64,000 nt of DNA from Enterobacter sp. Ag1 (GTDB lineage: Bacteria > Pseudomonadota > Gammaproteobacteria > Enterobacterales > Enterobacteriaceae), in assembly GCA_000277545.1 (NCBI GenBank), contig AKXM01000016.1, forward strand, positions 186,001 through 250,000, read 5' to 3'. A model generated the notes under the pieces. That model did not search any database, was not told where the DNA came from, and worked only from the letters and a program-made list of their open reading frames with translations. Position numbers and translations under genes: made by a program. Positions 54,456-63,973 of this stretch are shown here, piece by piece. Within the stretch, counting starts at the first letter, position 1, and every line of letters starts with the position of its first letter.

Positions 54456-57400
54456 AATACCCCTGTTATTTTACCGAATTGGCATCTTAGCCTGCCATTT
54501 TCATCCCTTACGCTTTTTGTAACGTTTGTTTCTTTCATTGCCCCAGCCCCATCAGTGCCAAAGTTTTGCATGGTTCCGTTCTTATCCCATCGCCAGCCTG
54601 AAACACCATCAACAAAATTATTAGACTGAATAAAATTACCAATCTTCGCATTATCAATGCTGCCATTTTGAATAAATGCTGAATTAATAAACACTTGTCC
54701 ATTAAATACAAAGAATGCGGCTTTATAATTTCCAGGATCGCTTCCAGAGTAGATTCCAAACTGGTCAGCAGCGAATACAACCGTTGATTTATATGTGCTT
54801 CCGGATGGCTCAATAGACATGCCAAAGCCAGTGTTGTACTTCACACCATTCCTGACTATCCCCATGTTGAGTGTATAGCTCGCCTTAGCAGTTCCGTCGC
54901 TATTAACCTCCGCTGTCATCTTCTGATTTACTGCTGCTGTAAGGTCGCCGACCTGAGCCTGAACATACTCTGACAGGTCAGCCAGAGCATGATCGACTTC
55001 TGCAACCGTTGTTTTCACAACAAGAACATCGGCACGGACTTCGCCATATTGCTGATACTGATGCTCAACGGTGCCATGGTTTGCCAGCGCGTTTTCCATG
55101 ATCCCTTCAAGGTTAGTATCAACCCCTTCCTGCAGATTTTTGAATGCATCGGAATCACGGATGGCGTTATCAATGAGATCAATCATTCCTGGTATATCAG
55201 AGGATGCCTTGCCAGAAACCTCAACAAAATCAGACACACCAAAAGCATTTTTCGTCCTGACATAGGCGTAGTAGGTTTTGTCTGCCTGTAATCCTTGCAG
55301 CGTCCACTGCGTCGAACGACCAAGGAACTGAGCCTGATCTTCTATCTGTGATGGGTTCGCTATGCGGTTTTCGCCGGAATACCAGAACTCAAATGATGTG
55401 TCAGTAGTCGCTGTTATACGCATAACCGGAACGATAACAGCCGAGAAAAGACCAGGAGTCCAGATAACACTTGATGGCGCAGGTGGCGCACCAATCACCA
55501 GGCTAACCTGAGTTTCCGCCCCTTTCATACCGTTCTCGTTACGGCCACGCACACCCAGCGAGTAGCGACCTGCATCTATGCCATAAAACTCATAACGGAA
55601 CTGGTCTGTTTCGTACTGCGATACAACCTTCCCATCTTCGGTATACACGGCCAGCTCGAAGGTGATTTTGCGCGTTGTGGTCGCGGTTTCCCACGTAGTT
55701 GTAACCTGAACAGTCTCTGAATTCGTGTTGATGATGCGAAGATTTTCGATGTTCGGAACGCGATAACCATTGGCGGTATCATTGGGTATTTCGAAGACTG
55801 CCCCCTCATCAACAACGGCCTGCTTGTTAGGGTCGTGAAGGCCTGCGGTGATGCTGTACACGGAGTTATTTTCTGTCTCAGCGACGCCGAGAATTTTCCA
55901 CAGTCGCGTTTTTACATTTGTTGTTGAGATGATGAATACAGTGCCGTCTTTAACCCATGCAGGAGCACTTCGAAGCGTTATTTTATCGCCGGACACGCTG
56001 GCGATTTCATATTTAACCAACTTCCCGTTGCTTCCCATGATGGACATGCCATCACCAGAGCCAGCAAGCTCAGAGACATCAGCGTCGACGGTAATGATAG
56101 AACCAGCATGAGAAATGATGCGACCACCGAGACGCGCTGCAGCGTGGTTGTTATCCATCACCTCAACAATGTCACCTGGCGTGAAAGCGATAGCATCACG
56201 CGCCATTTGGAAGGTTACGCGCTTGTTCTCACGCTTTGCCGTTTCCAGCAACCACTTACCCGCCCGCCACGCCTGGCCGCGAGATGTCGCACCAAATGCC
56301 TCAATGGTAGTTTCGTTGTACTTCCCACTTTGGCTGATTAGCGTGTCGTCAGATACGTATTCCTTTGCGTCCTGCCAGCCGTTGTTTGGGTCAGTCCATG
56401 AAACCACAACAGCGTTGTATCGCTCTGATTGCTTCACCGAGCTATAGCTGAATTTCCCATCCACTACGTTAGCGTTGCTGATGGCTGCTATCGGGTCTTG
56501 CGGTGCGTCAAGCATCACTGTTAAGCGCATACCGTCCCACAGCGCAACTCCACGAAACATACCGGCTATCTTGTCCAGAATGTCACGCGCACTTGACTGC
56601 TCAGTGATGTATGCGTTGAGAACATGACGCGGCTCCTTACCGCCGTAGCCATCATTAACCAGCTGGTCGCAGTACTGAGAAAGGATGTAGAGTGATCCGT
56701 CATCAACATCGATGTATCCAGCTCTGCGAGCAAGACCATAGCGATTGTTCGTCACAAGCGCCCTGAAAAGCCAGGCAGGGTTATTCGTCCATGCCTTCTT
56801 GAAGCCGCCAAGCCACAGGCCATTATATGTACGGGCAATCGGATCGTAATTGTCAGGAACATCAACAATCAGGCCGCGCAGGTGATAGGCGCGTGTCGGC
56901 GTGTCCGTGTACTGATCACGATCTACCACAGCCCCGGCAATAGCAGAGAAAGGATATGACAGATTGTCGTCTGTGATTTCTGTGTAGCTGTTCCATACCG
57001 TTCCATTGCTCAACAGGTCACTGGTGCTGTCAGGCGTAATGCGACGCACCCGGATGTCGAATGGCTTGGTTACTGGCGCCTCAATGACATGCGCCTCCAG
57101 ATATTCTCCTGAGATTTTTCCCGGACCAATCGTCACCGTTTTAACCGGCTGGAAGGCATTGTTACCAGTGCGAACGTCAATGGACATCGAAACAGATGTG
57201 TTCTTCTGGTTGCCTTTAGAGTCTTGCTCAACAAGGCTTCGCACACCGATATTCAGGCGAACCCTTGTCACATCAACATCAGAAACCGTTCGCACTAGTG
57301 GCGTATTAAAGGTGACGTCGTTGTTGACGATGGTGGTCGCTTCAATCGCCGAAAAACCATTAATAGGAGACTGGCTTTCAGACCCCGGACGCCAGGCCAC

Positions 57401-57601
57401 GCTTACACCGTTGATATTGGTGTCGCCATTAACGTTAGTTACTGGAGTCTTGTTTAACAGGAAGGATGAAAGGTGATTCTGGTCTACCGGCCCGTAGATT
57501 GGCCCCTCACTGATGATATCCAGCACTTTCAAAAACTGCTTAGACCGCAGATTGTCGTTTAGAAGTGTTGGTGTTGAAGCTTTGCCGCCGCCTGATGACA
57601 T
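54452..57601 (-). CDS. J: tail tip protein J (host specificity)
   Basis: A 1049-residue central tail-fibre protein of the lambda J family. The N-terminal half carries LKVLDIISEGPIYGP, AFLFRALVTNNRYGL and CDQLVNDGYGGKEPRH, as in lambda. FN3-like repeats follow (AGLHDPNKQAVVDEGAVFEIP, YSLGVRGRNENG). The C-terminal 150 residues, which bind the receptor, are unlike lambda. I used the ATG at 57601 (GGAG before it) and not the GTG at 57628, which sits inside the upstream hairpin. Two small genes overlap its end. Confidence 0.92.
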   Translation of the reverse strand: MSSGGGKASTPTLLNDNLRSKQFLKVLDIISEGPIYGPVDQNHLSSFLLNKTPVTNVNGDTNINGVSVAWRPGSESQSPINGFSAIEATTIVNNDVTFNTPLVRTVSDVDVTRVRLNIGVRSLVEQDSKGNQKNTSVSMSIDVRTGNNAFQPVKTVTIGPGKISGEYLEAHVIEAPVTKPFDIRVRRITPDSTSDLLSNGTVWNSYTEITDDNLSYPFSAIAGAVVDRDQYTDTPTRAYHLRGLIVDVPDNYDPIARTYNGLWLGGFKKAWTNNPAWLFRALVTNNRYGLARRAGYIDVDDGSLYILSQYCDQLVNDGYGGKEPRHVLNAYITEQSSARDILDKIAGMFRGVALWDGMRLTVMLDAPQDPIAAISNANVVDGKFSYSSVKQSERYNAVVVSWTDPNNGWQDAKEYVSDDTLISQSGKYNETTIEAFGATSRGQAWRAGKWLLETAKRENKRVTFQMARDAIAFTPGDIVEVMDNNHAAARLGGRIISHAGSIITVDADVSELAGSGDGMSIMGSNGKLVKYEIASVSGDKITLRSAPAWVKDGTVFIISTTNVKTRLWKILGVAETENNSVYSITAGLHDPNKQAVVDEGAVFEIPNDTANGYRVPNIENLRIINTNSETVQVTTTWETATTTRKITFELAVYTEDGKVVSQYETDQFRYEFYGIDAGRYSLGVRGRNENGMKGAETQVSLVIGAPPAPSSVIWTPGLFSAVIVPVMRITATTDTSFEFWYSGENRIANPSQIEDQAQFLGRSTQWTLQGLQADKTYYAYVRTKNAFGVSDFVEVSGKASSDIPGMIDLIDNAIRDSDAFKNLQEGVDTNLEGIMENALANHGTVEHQYQQYGEVRADVLVVKTTVAEVDHALADLSEYVQAQVGDLTAAVNQKMTAEVNSDGTAKASYTLNMGIVRNGVKYNTGFGMSIEPSGSTYKSTVVFAADQFGIYSGSDPGNYKAAFFVFNGQVFINSAFIQNGSIDNAKIGNFIQSNNFVDGVSGWRWDKNGTMQNFGTDGAGAMKETNVTKSVRDENGRLRCQFGKITGVF

Positions 57602-57616
57602 CTCAATCTCCGGAAA

Positions 57617-57640
57617 TAAAAAAGCCACCCGAAGGTGGCT
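57617..57640 (-). terminator. terminator-like hairpin between I and J
   Basis: AGCCACC pairs with GGTGGCT; on the minus strand TTTTTT follows and merges with the J ribosome-binding region. In a late operon it should be read through by antitermination. Confidence 0.8.
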
Positions 57641-57642
57641 TG

Positions 57643-58167
57643 CTAGCTAATTGATTCTTGCCAGTCCATGTTGTTGGTCGTGTCTATCCCGAGGGATATC
57701 ACGTTACTTCCGACGACCATTTCACCCAGAAGGATTGGCACTGGCCTCCCCTGTCCGATTCGGTTTTCAGCACTGGTAAATGAGTTATTTGTGATGCTGT
57801 TAGTTTGCGCAGCCTCTGCCGAAGTCTTTGTCTTCATGTTTCTTGCCATGTAAACAGAGTAAGCAACCGAAGCGACCGTAACGGCGATAAGCACCCAGGC
57901 CGCTACACCAATTGCGGAGCCCTCAATTACTGGCACCAATAGCACTGTCGAACCCGGCTTCAATTCCCTGTCCATCTGCCATCCTATCGAATCGTCTGAT
58001 ACTTCTTCCCCGGCCAGACGGAGCCTGACTCTCGTATTCATGAGGTCTTTTTTCAGTCCGGGGCTCTGAGCAATCAGAAGCCTCATCCCCTGCGCGGGAG
58101 TGGACACGTTCAGAGAGATTTGGCGGAAATGTCTTCGAAGATGCCCCGCAAATCTAAAGATGAGCAT
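57643..58167 (-). CDS. I: tail assembly protein I
   Basis: A 174-residue protein of the lambda I family, needed for tail tip assembly. A basic N-terminal region is followed by VPVIEGSAIGVAAWVLIAVTVASVAYSVY (hydrophobic) and IGQGRPVPILLGEMVVGSNVISLGID. It overlaps the end of K by 58 bases in another frame. Confidence 0.85.
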   Translation of the reverse strand: MLIFRFAGHLRRHFRQISLNVSTPAQGMRLLIAQSPGLKKDLMNTRVRLRLAGEEVSDDSIGWQMDRELKPGSTVLLVPVIEGSAIGVAAWVLIAVTVASVAYSVYMARNMKTKTSAEAAQTNSITNNSFTSAENRIGQGRPVPILLGEMVVGSNVISLGIDTTNNMDWQESIS

Positions 58168-58829
58168 TGGTGATGCCTCCAGATGGAATGTGTTTGCCGC
58201 ATATATGCCAGGCGGTAGGGCTCACGGCGACTTATATAGCCCTGGCAGTCGTGGTGAAGCACCATGCCATCGCCCAGATAAATCATCGCGTGGCACGGGT
58301 CGCAGCCTGGAAAAGGAACCCGGATGATGATGTCGCCTGGCTGTGTGTCTTTCGCCTCAACCTGGTGAAACCCGTTCACCTCGAGGTTTTTCAGATACAG
58401 GTTTTCGCCACGCAGCCACCACCCGTTTGAGCGCTCGAAGTCAGGCAAATCAATCCCGCACAGGTGATAAGCATCCCGGAAGATTGAATAGCAGTCAGAT
58501 GTTCCGTGCTCAAACTTACGTCCCAGCAAATGCGGCGCCGGTCTGAACTTCATAAGTTGCCCATTAGCTGCTAGCCACCATTCAAGGCCCGTCGCCAGCT
58601 GTGCTCGACGGTCATTCGCTGAAAGCACTGAGCCACCTGCCGGGTGCGAGTGAAATATTGCAGTTACTTCGCCTTCATCTTCTCCCGCCAGCCAGTCATC
58701 ATCACTGATGCGGAACTGGTTATGCGGCTCGGGATGTGCGTTACGGCAGCGAAACAGGCGATTGCCGTCGATAATCAGCCCGCACACTTCATCCTGCGAC
58801 GTTGCCGCATAGTCGATACACTCTTGCAT
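58110..58829 (-). CDS. K: tail assembly protein K (JAB and NlpC/P60 domains)
   Basis: A 239-residue protein: the N-terminal half is JAMM/JAB-like with HSHPAGGSVLSANDRR, and the C-terminal half NlpC/P60-like with catalytic Cys in EHGTSDCYSIFRDAYHLCGIDLP. It matches lambda K in length and order. The ATG at 58829 overlaps the L stop (ATGA). An earlier in-frame ATG (58922) would add 31 residues lying within L; it is less likely. Confidence 0.88.
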   Translation of the reverse strand: MQECIDYAATSQDEVCGLIIDGNRLFRCRNAHPEPHNQFRISDDDWLAGEDEGEVTAIFHSHPAGGSVLSANDRRAQLATGLEWWLAANGQLMKFRPAPHLLGRKFEHGTSDCYSIFRDAYHLCGIDLPDFERSNGWWLRGENLYLKNLEVNGFHQVEAKDTQPGDIIIRVPFPGCDPCHAMIYLGDGMVLHHDCQGYISRREPYRLAYMRQTHSIWRHHQCSSLDLRGIFEDISAKSL

Positions 58830-59533
58830 CAGGAAACCTTCTGAGAGCCTGGGAAGCTGCTGATTGGCATTGGTTCTGGGCGCTTGAATCGCATTCTGCA
58901 ACCAGAGCGACGGTGAGAGCACCGGTCACGATTCGGATCGGCTGTTGGGTTATCCCGCTCATCTGCTACGGGCGGCCCGTCATAACGACAGCCTTCACCG
59001 CGATAAACCCACTGACACACGTCAGCCAGTATTGTACGCGCCGGGATAATGGCGTTATCACAGTCAACAGGAGTCGCAAGGGAGTAGGTGACCTGCTCAA
59101 ATGTCTCTTCGGTCATCTCCTCCACGATGTAACGGGAGACAGCCTCTTTGGTAGGGTCTGCATCCGGGTTACCGTTCAGGAAGTTAACTGCATCAAGATG
59201 CTTAACCGGCACCTGTCGACGGGTAATGACGACTCCAAGCATGTCGTCAAAGTCGCTGTTAATTCCGGTTATCAGACCAGAAACGTTAGCCACCGCCATC
59301 GTTGGCCGTGCATACGTCCCTTCGTTCTTCATCTCAAAGCCTTCTACTGCTATCGGGTAAGCTGGATAGGCTCGCCCCTTCCAGATTACGTCCGTATAGA
59401 AGCCGTTAGTCCCGGAGTGGAATCTAACAACGTCGCCGCCATAAGGCTGTAGGTCTGCTTCAAACAGGTCGATAAACGCGCCAACGCCAGCGTCAACGCT
59501 CTCAATAATTAATTCTGCTGGTATGTCGCGCAC
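58829..59533 (-). CDS. L: tail tip protein L (Fe-S type)
   Basis: A 234-residue protein of the lambda L family. The cysteines known to bind a 4Fe-4S cluster in lambda (C173, C182, C205, C212) occur at exactly the same positions here. The start codon is GTG (59533), preceded by GGGGAG at the right spacing. Its last codon overlaps K. Confidence 0.9.
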   Translation of the reverse strand: MRDIPAELIIESVDAGVGAFIDLFEADLQPYGGDVVRFHSGTNGFYTDVIWKGRAYPAYPIAVEGFEMKNEGTYARPTMAVANVSGLITGINSDFDDMLGVVITRRQVPVKHLDAVNFLNGNPDADPTKEAVSRYIVEEMTEETFEQVTYSLATPVDCDNAIIPARTILADVCQWVYRGEGCRYDGPPVADERDNPTADPNRDRCSHRRSGCRMRFKRPEPMPISSFPGSQKVS

Positions 59534-59546
59534 GGATAACTCCCCA

Positions 59547-59571
59547 TAAAAAAAGCCACCCGGAGGTGGCT
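59547..59571 (-). terminator. terminator-like hairpin upstream of L
   Basis: AGCCACC pairs with GGTGGCT; TTTTTTT follows on the minus strand. The stem is the same as that between I and J, 1.9 kb away. Confidence 0.8.
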
Positions 59572-59698
59572 ACTGATCGAATATCAGGATGTGATATATC
59601 CTGTTTGATGGTTAAGGTTGAGGCTCAGCCCGTCCATGTGAGGGCATGGACGCACACAGCAATGAGGGATGGCTGATTACCTCTATTAAGGGATTCAA

Positions 59699-59914
59699 AT
59701 GGAAAAAGAAACTTTGCAGAGAAATATTGACCGCGTAGACGCTCTTGATTCTGTTGTTCGCCAACTAATAAAGGTTCTTACACCTGAGCAATTAGAGAAA
59801 TTCAGATTCAATACAAAAGCTCTATGGCACAGCGCAGAGGCCGCATCAACTCCTGAAACAAGCGAAACAATTCAGAGGACAAAAATTCACGCATTCAAAA
59901 TTTCAGGCATTTGA
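59699..59914 (+). CDS. hypothetical small protein inside the tail operon (opposite strand)
   Basis: A 71-residue, mostly helical protein (LQRNIDRVDALDSVVRQLIKVLTPEQLEKFRF). AAGGGATTCAA precedes the ATG. A hairpin with 8-base arms (CGTCCATG/CATGGACG at 59630-59651) lies just upstream. It reads against the tail genes, so it may be a moron expressed in the lysogen. Its end overlaps the next gene by 12 bases. Confidence 0.6.
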   Translation: MEKETLQRNIDRVDALDSVVRQLIKVLTPEQLEKFRFNTKALWHSAEAASTPETSETIQRTKIHAFKISGI

Positions 59915-60169
59915 AATCACATTTAGTCTGGCATTTTCTAATATTGCGTTAACGTCATTAGGTCTAATGCTTTGTGAACTGCGTGCGATCTTAAATTCGG
60001 CGGCCTGGTTATGGGCCGCATTCAAAAGACCGCCCGGACGACGCGCATTTGCAATCACCTCATTAGTAGTCTTTCTCACTATTTCCCTCACTGCTTCAAC
60101 TTCTTGCTGCTGAATATTCATCTTACCCATAAAATCTTCTAGTGCTTCAACACGCTCTTCTAAAGTCAT
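59903..60169 (-). CDS. hypothetical small coiled-coil protein between M and L
   Basis: An 88-residue protein, helical in the first half (TLEERVEALEDFMGKMNIQQQEVEAVREIV), then basic. GGGAGA precedes its ATG and it starts 21 bases after the M stop, so it is part of the tail transcript. Lambda has nothing at this position. Confidence 0.65.
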   Translation of the reverse strand: MTLEERVEALEDFMGKMNIQQQEVEAVREIVRKTTNEVIANARRPGGLLNAAHNQAAEFKIARSSQSIRPNDVNAILENARLNVISNA

Positions 60170-60190
60170 AACTATCTCCCGTCTTTCGGC

Positions 60191-60541
60191 TTATCGTGGA
60201 ACTTGTTCAAATGTGGCTGTGAGTTGGAAATGTGGTCCGGTCTTTGTGGTGCTCCATGACCGGCATACAAACAGCCGCTGCACTCCGGTGTCTGATGGAG
60301 TCCAGTAGAACGCCTCCACCGACATTCTGGCTTTCAGGAAGGCATCGACAGCCTTAGCGATGTTAGCTCTACCGCAAAGGCCGTCAGTCCCATTGAAGGT
60401 CAGCGAGTAGCTATCCATCAAAGGGTTGATACCTTTTACCTGCCGTTGCTCATACCCTTCACCGAGCTTAATCACTGCAACGTTTGGCTGCCTGCTGACG
60501 GTGTAGCCTCGCTCAGGCTTCCAGGTGAATATTTCAGGCAT
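60191..60541 (-). CDS. M: tail tip protein M
   Basis: A 116-residue lambda M-family protein (MPEIFTWKPERGYTVSRQPNVAVIKLGEGYEQR, PLMDSYSLTFNGTDGLCG). It joins the tip near the tape measure. Its ATG overlaps the H stop by one base (TAATG), so translation is coupled. Confidence 0.9.
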   Translation of the reverse strand: MPEIFTWKPERGYTVSRQPNVAVIKLGEGYEQRQVKGINPLMDSYSLTFNGTDGLCGRANIAKAVDAFLKARMSVEAFYWTPSDTGVQRLFVCRSWSTTKTGPHFQLTATFEQVPR

Positions 60542-63500
60542 TATCGACTCCTCTGCAGTAGCCCGTTTGGCCTCTGCTGGTCGCGGATGGTGTTAATGCT
60601 GACTTGCTTCATCATGGTGGACATCTTCGCCATTGTTGCGTCGTCAATGCCACCGGTGGTCTGAATGTGGAACTCAACAGTCTGATGGATAACCGCACCA
60701 CCTCCACCGCCGCCCTGCATATCCTTATTGCTGATCACCTTTCCATTATCTCCAGGTATCATGTACTGCCTGCCGGAGCTGGCCTGATAAATCTCAGGCA
60801 TGCCACCCTCACCTACGCGATACATTTCACCGGCAGATACCGGGCCGCCATTTTTACGGGCTCCGGCCACTGCCATACCTTTGGCAGCGAGAAGAGAACC
60901 ACTATAAGCGGCTTGGCCTACACCCGCCGCGCTTCCCATTGTTGCTATGGATGCGCTCACTGCGGCTGGAGCCCATGCAGATGCTGCTAAACTAGCCTGT
61001 GCGGTGGTTGATGCTAGTGCGGCTGTTGCGGCTGCCTGCCCCATTACCTGAGCTTTCACCCACTCGATACCCATCTGAACGAAACTACTTATGACGCTGT
61101 TCAGGATGGTTGTGCCGATGTTTGCGAATGCCTCCTGCAAGCTTTGAGTCCCGTTGATAAGTCCTGTAAGAGCACTGGATGCGCCACTTTGAAGGCCATC
61201 AAGAGAGGTGGCCAGAAGCTCGTTTGCCTGGCTCTGATTCCGGAAAATCTCCCACTGAGCATCAAGTCGCTGCTGCTCGTATTGCCGGTTGGCAGCATTC
61301 ATCAAGGCCAGTCCGTTAGCCGTTATCTTCCCTTTCTCAGTTTCAAACTGCTGAATCAGAGCAAGCTTACGGGCGTTTTCATTGGAAAGCTTCTGCACCG
61401 GGTCGATTGAGCCGCGGGCGTCATTGATGGGGCTAACCACGGCATCAGAGCGAATTTTGGCGAGGTTGGACTGGTGCTGCTGCTCGGCTCTCTCTGTGGC
61501 CTGATTGAACTCGTCCTGAGTTATTTTCTTAGCGTCGAGAGCTGTCTTGAGGTCTTTAGTCTCTTGCGTGTAGCGAGTTGATTCCTGTCGCTCCGGGATA
61601 AGCTTCTCTGCTGCTGCCTGGGCTTTAAGTGCGTTGGCTGTATCCCATATTTCTGCTGCGTAATCTCCTGCTTGCTTCTTCTGAGCCTCGGTTGCGCCTT
61701 TACCAAGCGAAAGTTGGGCATTCAGGATTGCCTGCTCTCTGTTAAGGTCTTTCGCGGACTCTGCGGCAAGTTGGGATTTGTTTTTGAGGTCATCCAGTTT
61801 CTGATTTACTGAATCAGCCTGAGACGCTGATTTTTTACTCTCGCTATTTGCTTCCTTCTGAGCCTTGGTGTTCTTCTCAGTTTGGGCGTAGCGATCCTGC
61901 AGTTGTTTTGTAACCGGGTCATTGGCAGCCAGACCAACATCTTCTGCATCATATTGTGCCTGCAACCTTGCTCTGGCCTCGCCCTCAAGTTTTGATAGCG
62001 CAAGACGTCGCTCTGCGTTCTGAATCAGCTTCTTAGCTTCTGATGAAGGTTCAGGCTCTGCCGCTTTTCCAGATTCAGAAGCTTTTTTATTTAAGGAGTC
62101 AAGGCTCTGCATAGTTGCAGCCATTGCGGCAATGGCCGCCTCGCTTGCATTTGGTATCTTTGTTCTCAGGTTGTTTGCAAGAACATCAAATGCAGCATCA
62201 GATTCCTTGGCTTTGGTGTTAAGTTGCTCCTGTATTTCAGCCTGCTGATGTTGTGTTTTATTAAGCTTATCTGTTGCATCGCTAAGGTCCCTTTTCCTTT
62301 GACTTAGCGTATAAAACCATTCATTTGCTTTTTGAACATAACCGTTTGTTTGGTCTTGCTCTACACCAAACTTCCTTGCTAATCCTATATACTTTTCGTA
62401 CTCACGCTGAGCATCCGAGACGGAATCATTAAGATCATCAATTTTTTCTTTCTGTGCAGTTATTGATTTTGCTATGTCAGCCAAAGTCCCCTGCAGTTGA
62501 ACCTGATTCATTTCTCTCATTTTGGTGATTACGCCATCTAGAGAGTCTGCGAAGTTAATTGACTCTTCTTTAGCCTGCTTAGCCTGCTGCCAGAAATAGA
62601 ATATCGCAGATGCTGCCAGCATTGCTGCACCTGCCGGCCCACCAATGAAAGCAAGCGCGTTTCTCGCAAGAGTAGCCGATAGTGCATATGATTTATTTAG
62701 ATTGGTTGCCAGCTCGGTGGCGGCTGCCAGCCTTGCCTTTGCTGCGGTTGCCGCGTTATCTGCAGCAGTGATCTTCTGCTGAATGGCTGCGTATTCGGCC
62801 TGATAGCTGACAGTAAGCCCGTATTGCTTGTTAATGGCTGACTGCGTAGCTAACTGCCTGGCCTTTGCCTGCTCAGAAGCTATCGTTGCCTGGGCGTTTT
62901 TTATTTCAGCCTGAGCGCTTGCAATAGCCGCCTGTGTTGCCCTAATTTCCTCATCTCTCTGCTTAATAGTTGCAACGGTGTGAGTTACCTTTGCTTGAGT
63001 TGCCGCAGCTAATGATCCGACATACCTGCTGGCAATTACAGCCGAGAACACCGTAATTGCAGCCGTGGTTGCGTCTACCAGATTCTTCATCCCGTCTTCG
63101 TTGTCACTGAAAGAAAGGATTGCATCTGCAGCACTGATAAGACCGTTAGTGAATGACTGTAGAGCCCCTGTCTGATTTTCTGCCGCAACGAGAACAGCTG
63201 TGATTGCTGTCTTAATTCTCACGCTGGCATCGGTGAGGTTATTGGACATCCCCTTTGCTGATTCAGCGTTTGCATCAAGAGATTGTTTAAGGCCTTCTGT
63301 AAGTTGTTTTGCTGAGAGCTTCCCGGCAGCACCAAGCGCTCGAACATCTGCGGCTGACTTGCTGCTAGCGCTGGCAATATCTTCAATCACGCTTGGTATT
63401 GCTGCCGTTATCGACTCCCACTGATCAGCGGAAACCTTTCCGGTGTTGATAGACTTTGTGAAAGCGTTAATTGCTGAGCTCGCCCGGTCAGCGCTGGCGG

Positions 63501-63930
63501 CGTTTTTAACAAATGCGTAGGACATTGAGTCCTGAACGTCGATTGCCTGCTGAGTTGAATAACCCATACTGCGAAGGCCATCAGCACTACGGATGTAAAG
63601 TTCTTGCGCTTCAGCTAGCGATCGGAAAGTGCCATTTGCCGTTTTAAGAAGGCGCTTTTGCACCATGTCGAATTCTTCGGTGCTGGCTGTGGCCATGCGG
63701 ACGCGATCGGCCATTTCCTGGTACTTCTGCACCATGCTAGCCATTTCACGCAGCGCGGAAGAAGCAATAACAAGCTTAATGGTAGATGACAAGCGGCTCA
63801 GGCTCGTATTTAGCGTGTCAGAGTTTTTTGATAGTGAACCCAGCTCACCTTTTGCCTTTCTAACTGACGCAATTAAGCTTCCTGTTTCGAGGTCTACTTC
63901 ATAGTAGATTCCGCCTAAATCTTGAGCCAT
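60541..63930 (-). CDS. H: tape measure protein H
   Basis: A 1129-residue protein that sets tail length and enters the cell with the DNA. The N-terminal third has the tape measure domain pattern (FDMVQKRLLKTANGTFRSLAEAQELYIRSADGLRSMGYSTQQAIDVQDSMS). A hydrophobic stretch near residue 430 (NALAFIGGPAGAAMLAASAIFYFW) is followed by about 400 residues of coiled coil rich in Ala, Glu and Lys. The C-terminal part is beta-rich with GGGGGAVIHQ. AGATATTAA lies before the ATG. Confidence 0.92.
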   Translation of the reverse strand: MAQDLGGIYYEVDLETGSLIASVRKAKGELGSLSKNSDTLNTSLSRLSSTIKLVIASSALREMASMVQKYQEMADRVRMATASTEEFDMVQKRLLKTANGTFRSLAEAQELYIRSADGLRSMGYSTQQAIDVQDSMSYAFVKNAASADRASSAINAFTKSINTGKVSADQWESITAAIPSVIEDIASASSKSAADVRALGAAGKLSAKQLTEGLKQSLDANAESAKGMSNNLTDASVRIKTAITAVLVAAENQTGALQSFTNGLISAADAILSFSDNEDGMKNLVDATTAAITVFSAVIASRYVGSLAAATQAKVTHTVATIKQRDEEIRATQAAIASAQAEIKNAQATIASEQAKARQLATQSAINKQYGLTVSYQAEYAAIQQKITAADNAATAAKARLAAATELATNLNKSYALSATLARNALAFIGGPAGAAMLAASAIFYFWQQAKQAKEESINFADSLDGVITKMREMNQVQLQGTLADIAKSITAQKEKIDDLNDSVSDAQREYEKYIGLARKFGVEQDQTNGYVQKANEWFYTLSQRKRDLSDATDKLNKTQHQQAEIQEQLNTKAKESDAAFDVLANNLRTKIPNASEAAIAAMAATMQSLDSLNKKASESGKAAEPEPSSEAKKLIQNAERRLALSKLEGEARARLQAQYDAEDVGLAANDPVTKQLQDRYAQTEKNTKAQKEANSESKKSASQADSVNQKLDDLKNKSQLAAESAKDLNREQAILNAQLSLGKGATEAQKKQAGDYAAEIWDTANALKAQAAAEKLIPERQESTRYTQETKDLKTALDAKKITQDEFNQATERAEQQHQSNLAKIRSDAVVSPINDARGSIDPVQKLSNENARKLALIQQFETEKGKITANGLALMNAANRQYEQQRLDAQWEIFRNQSQANELLATSLDGLQSGASSALTGLINGTQSLQEAFANIGTTILNSVISSFVQMGIEWVKAQVMGQAAATAALASTTAQASLAASAWAPAAVSASIATMGSAAGVGQAAYSGSLLAAKGMAVAGARKNGGPVSAGEMYRVGEGGMPEIYQASSGRQYMIPGDNGKVISNKDMQGGGGGGAVIHQTVEFHIQTTGGIDDATMAKMSTMMKQVSINTIRDQQRPNGLLQRSR

Positions 63931-63947
63931 TTAATATCTCCAGACAT

Positions 63948-63973
63948 AAAAAAACCCCGCCTAAGCGAGGTTT
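63948..63973 (-). terminator. terminator-like hairpin upstream of H
   Basis: An AAACCCCGC/GCGAGGTTT stem with one mismatch; TTTTTTT follows on the minus strand. The bases beyond (63974-64000) have stops in all three minus frames, so the upstream tail gene ends in or just before them and is not otherwise visible. Confidence 0.72.

Noticed and set aside
58830..58922. Longer N-terminus of K
   Set aside because: The extra 31 residues lie within L, have no ribosome binding site, and lambda K starts at the equivalent of 58829.
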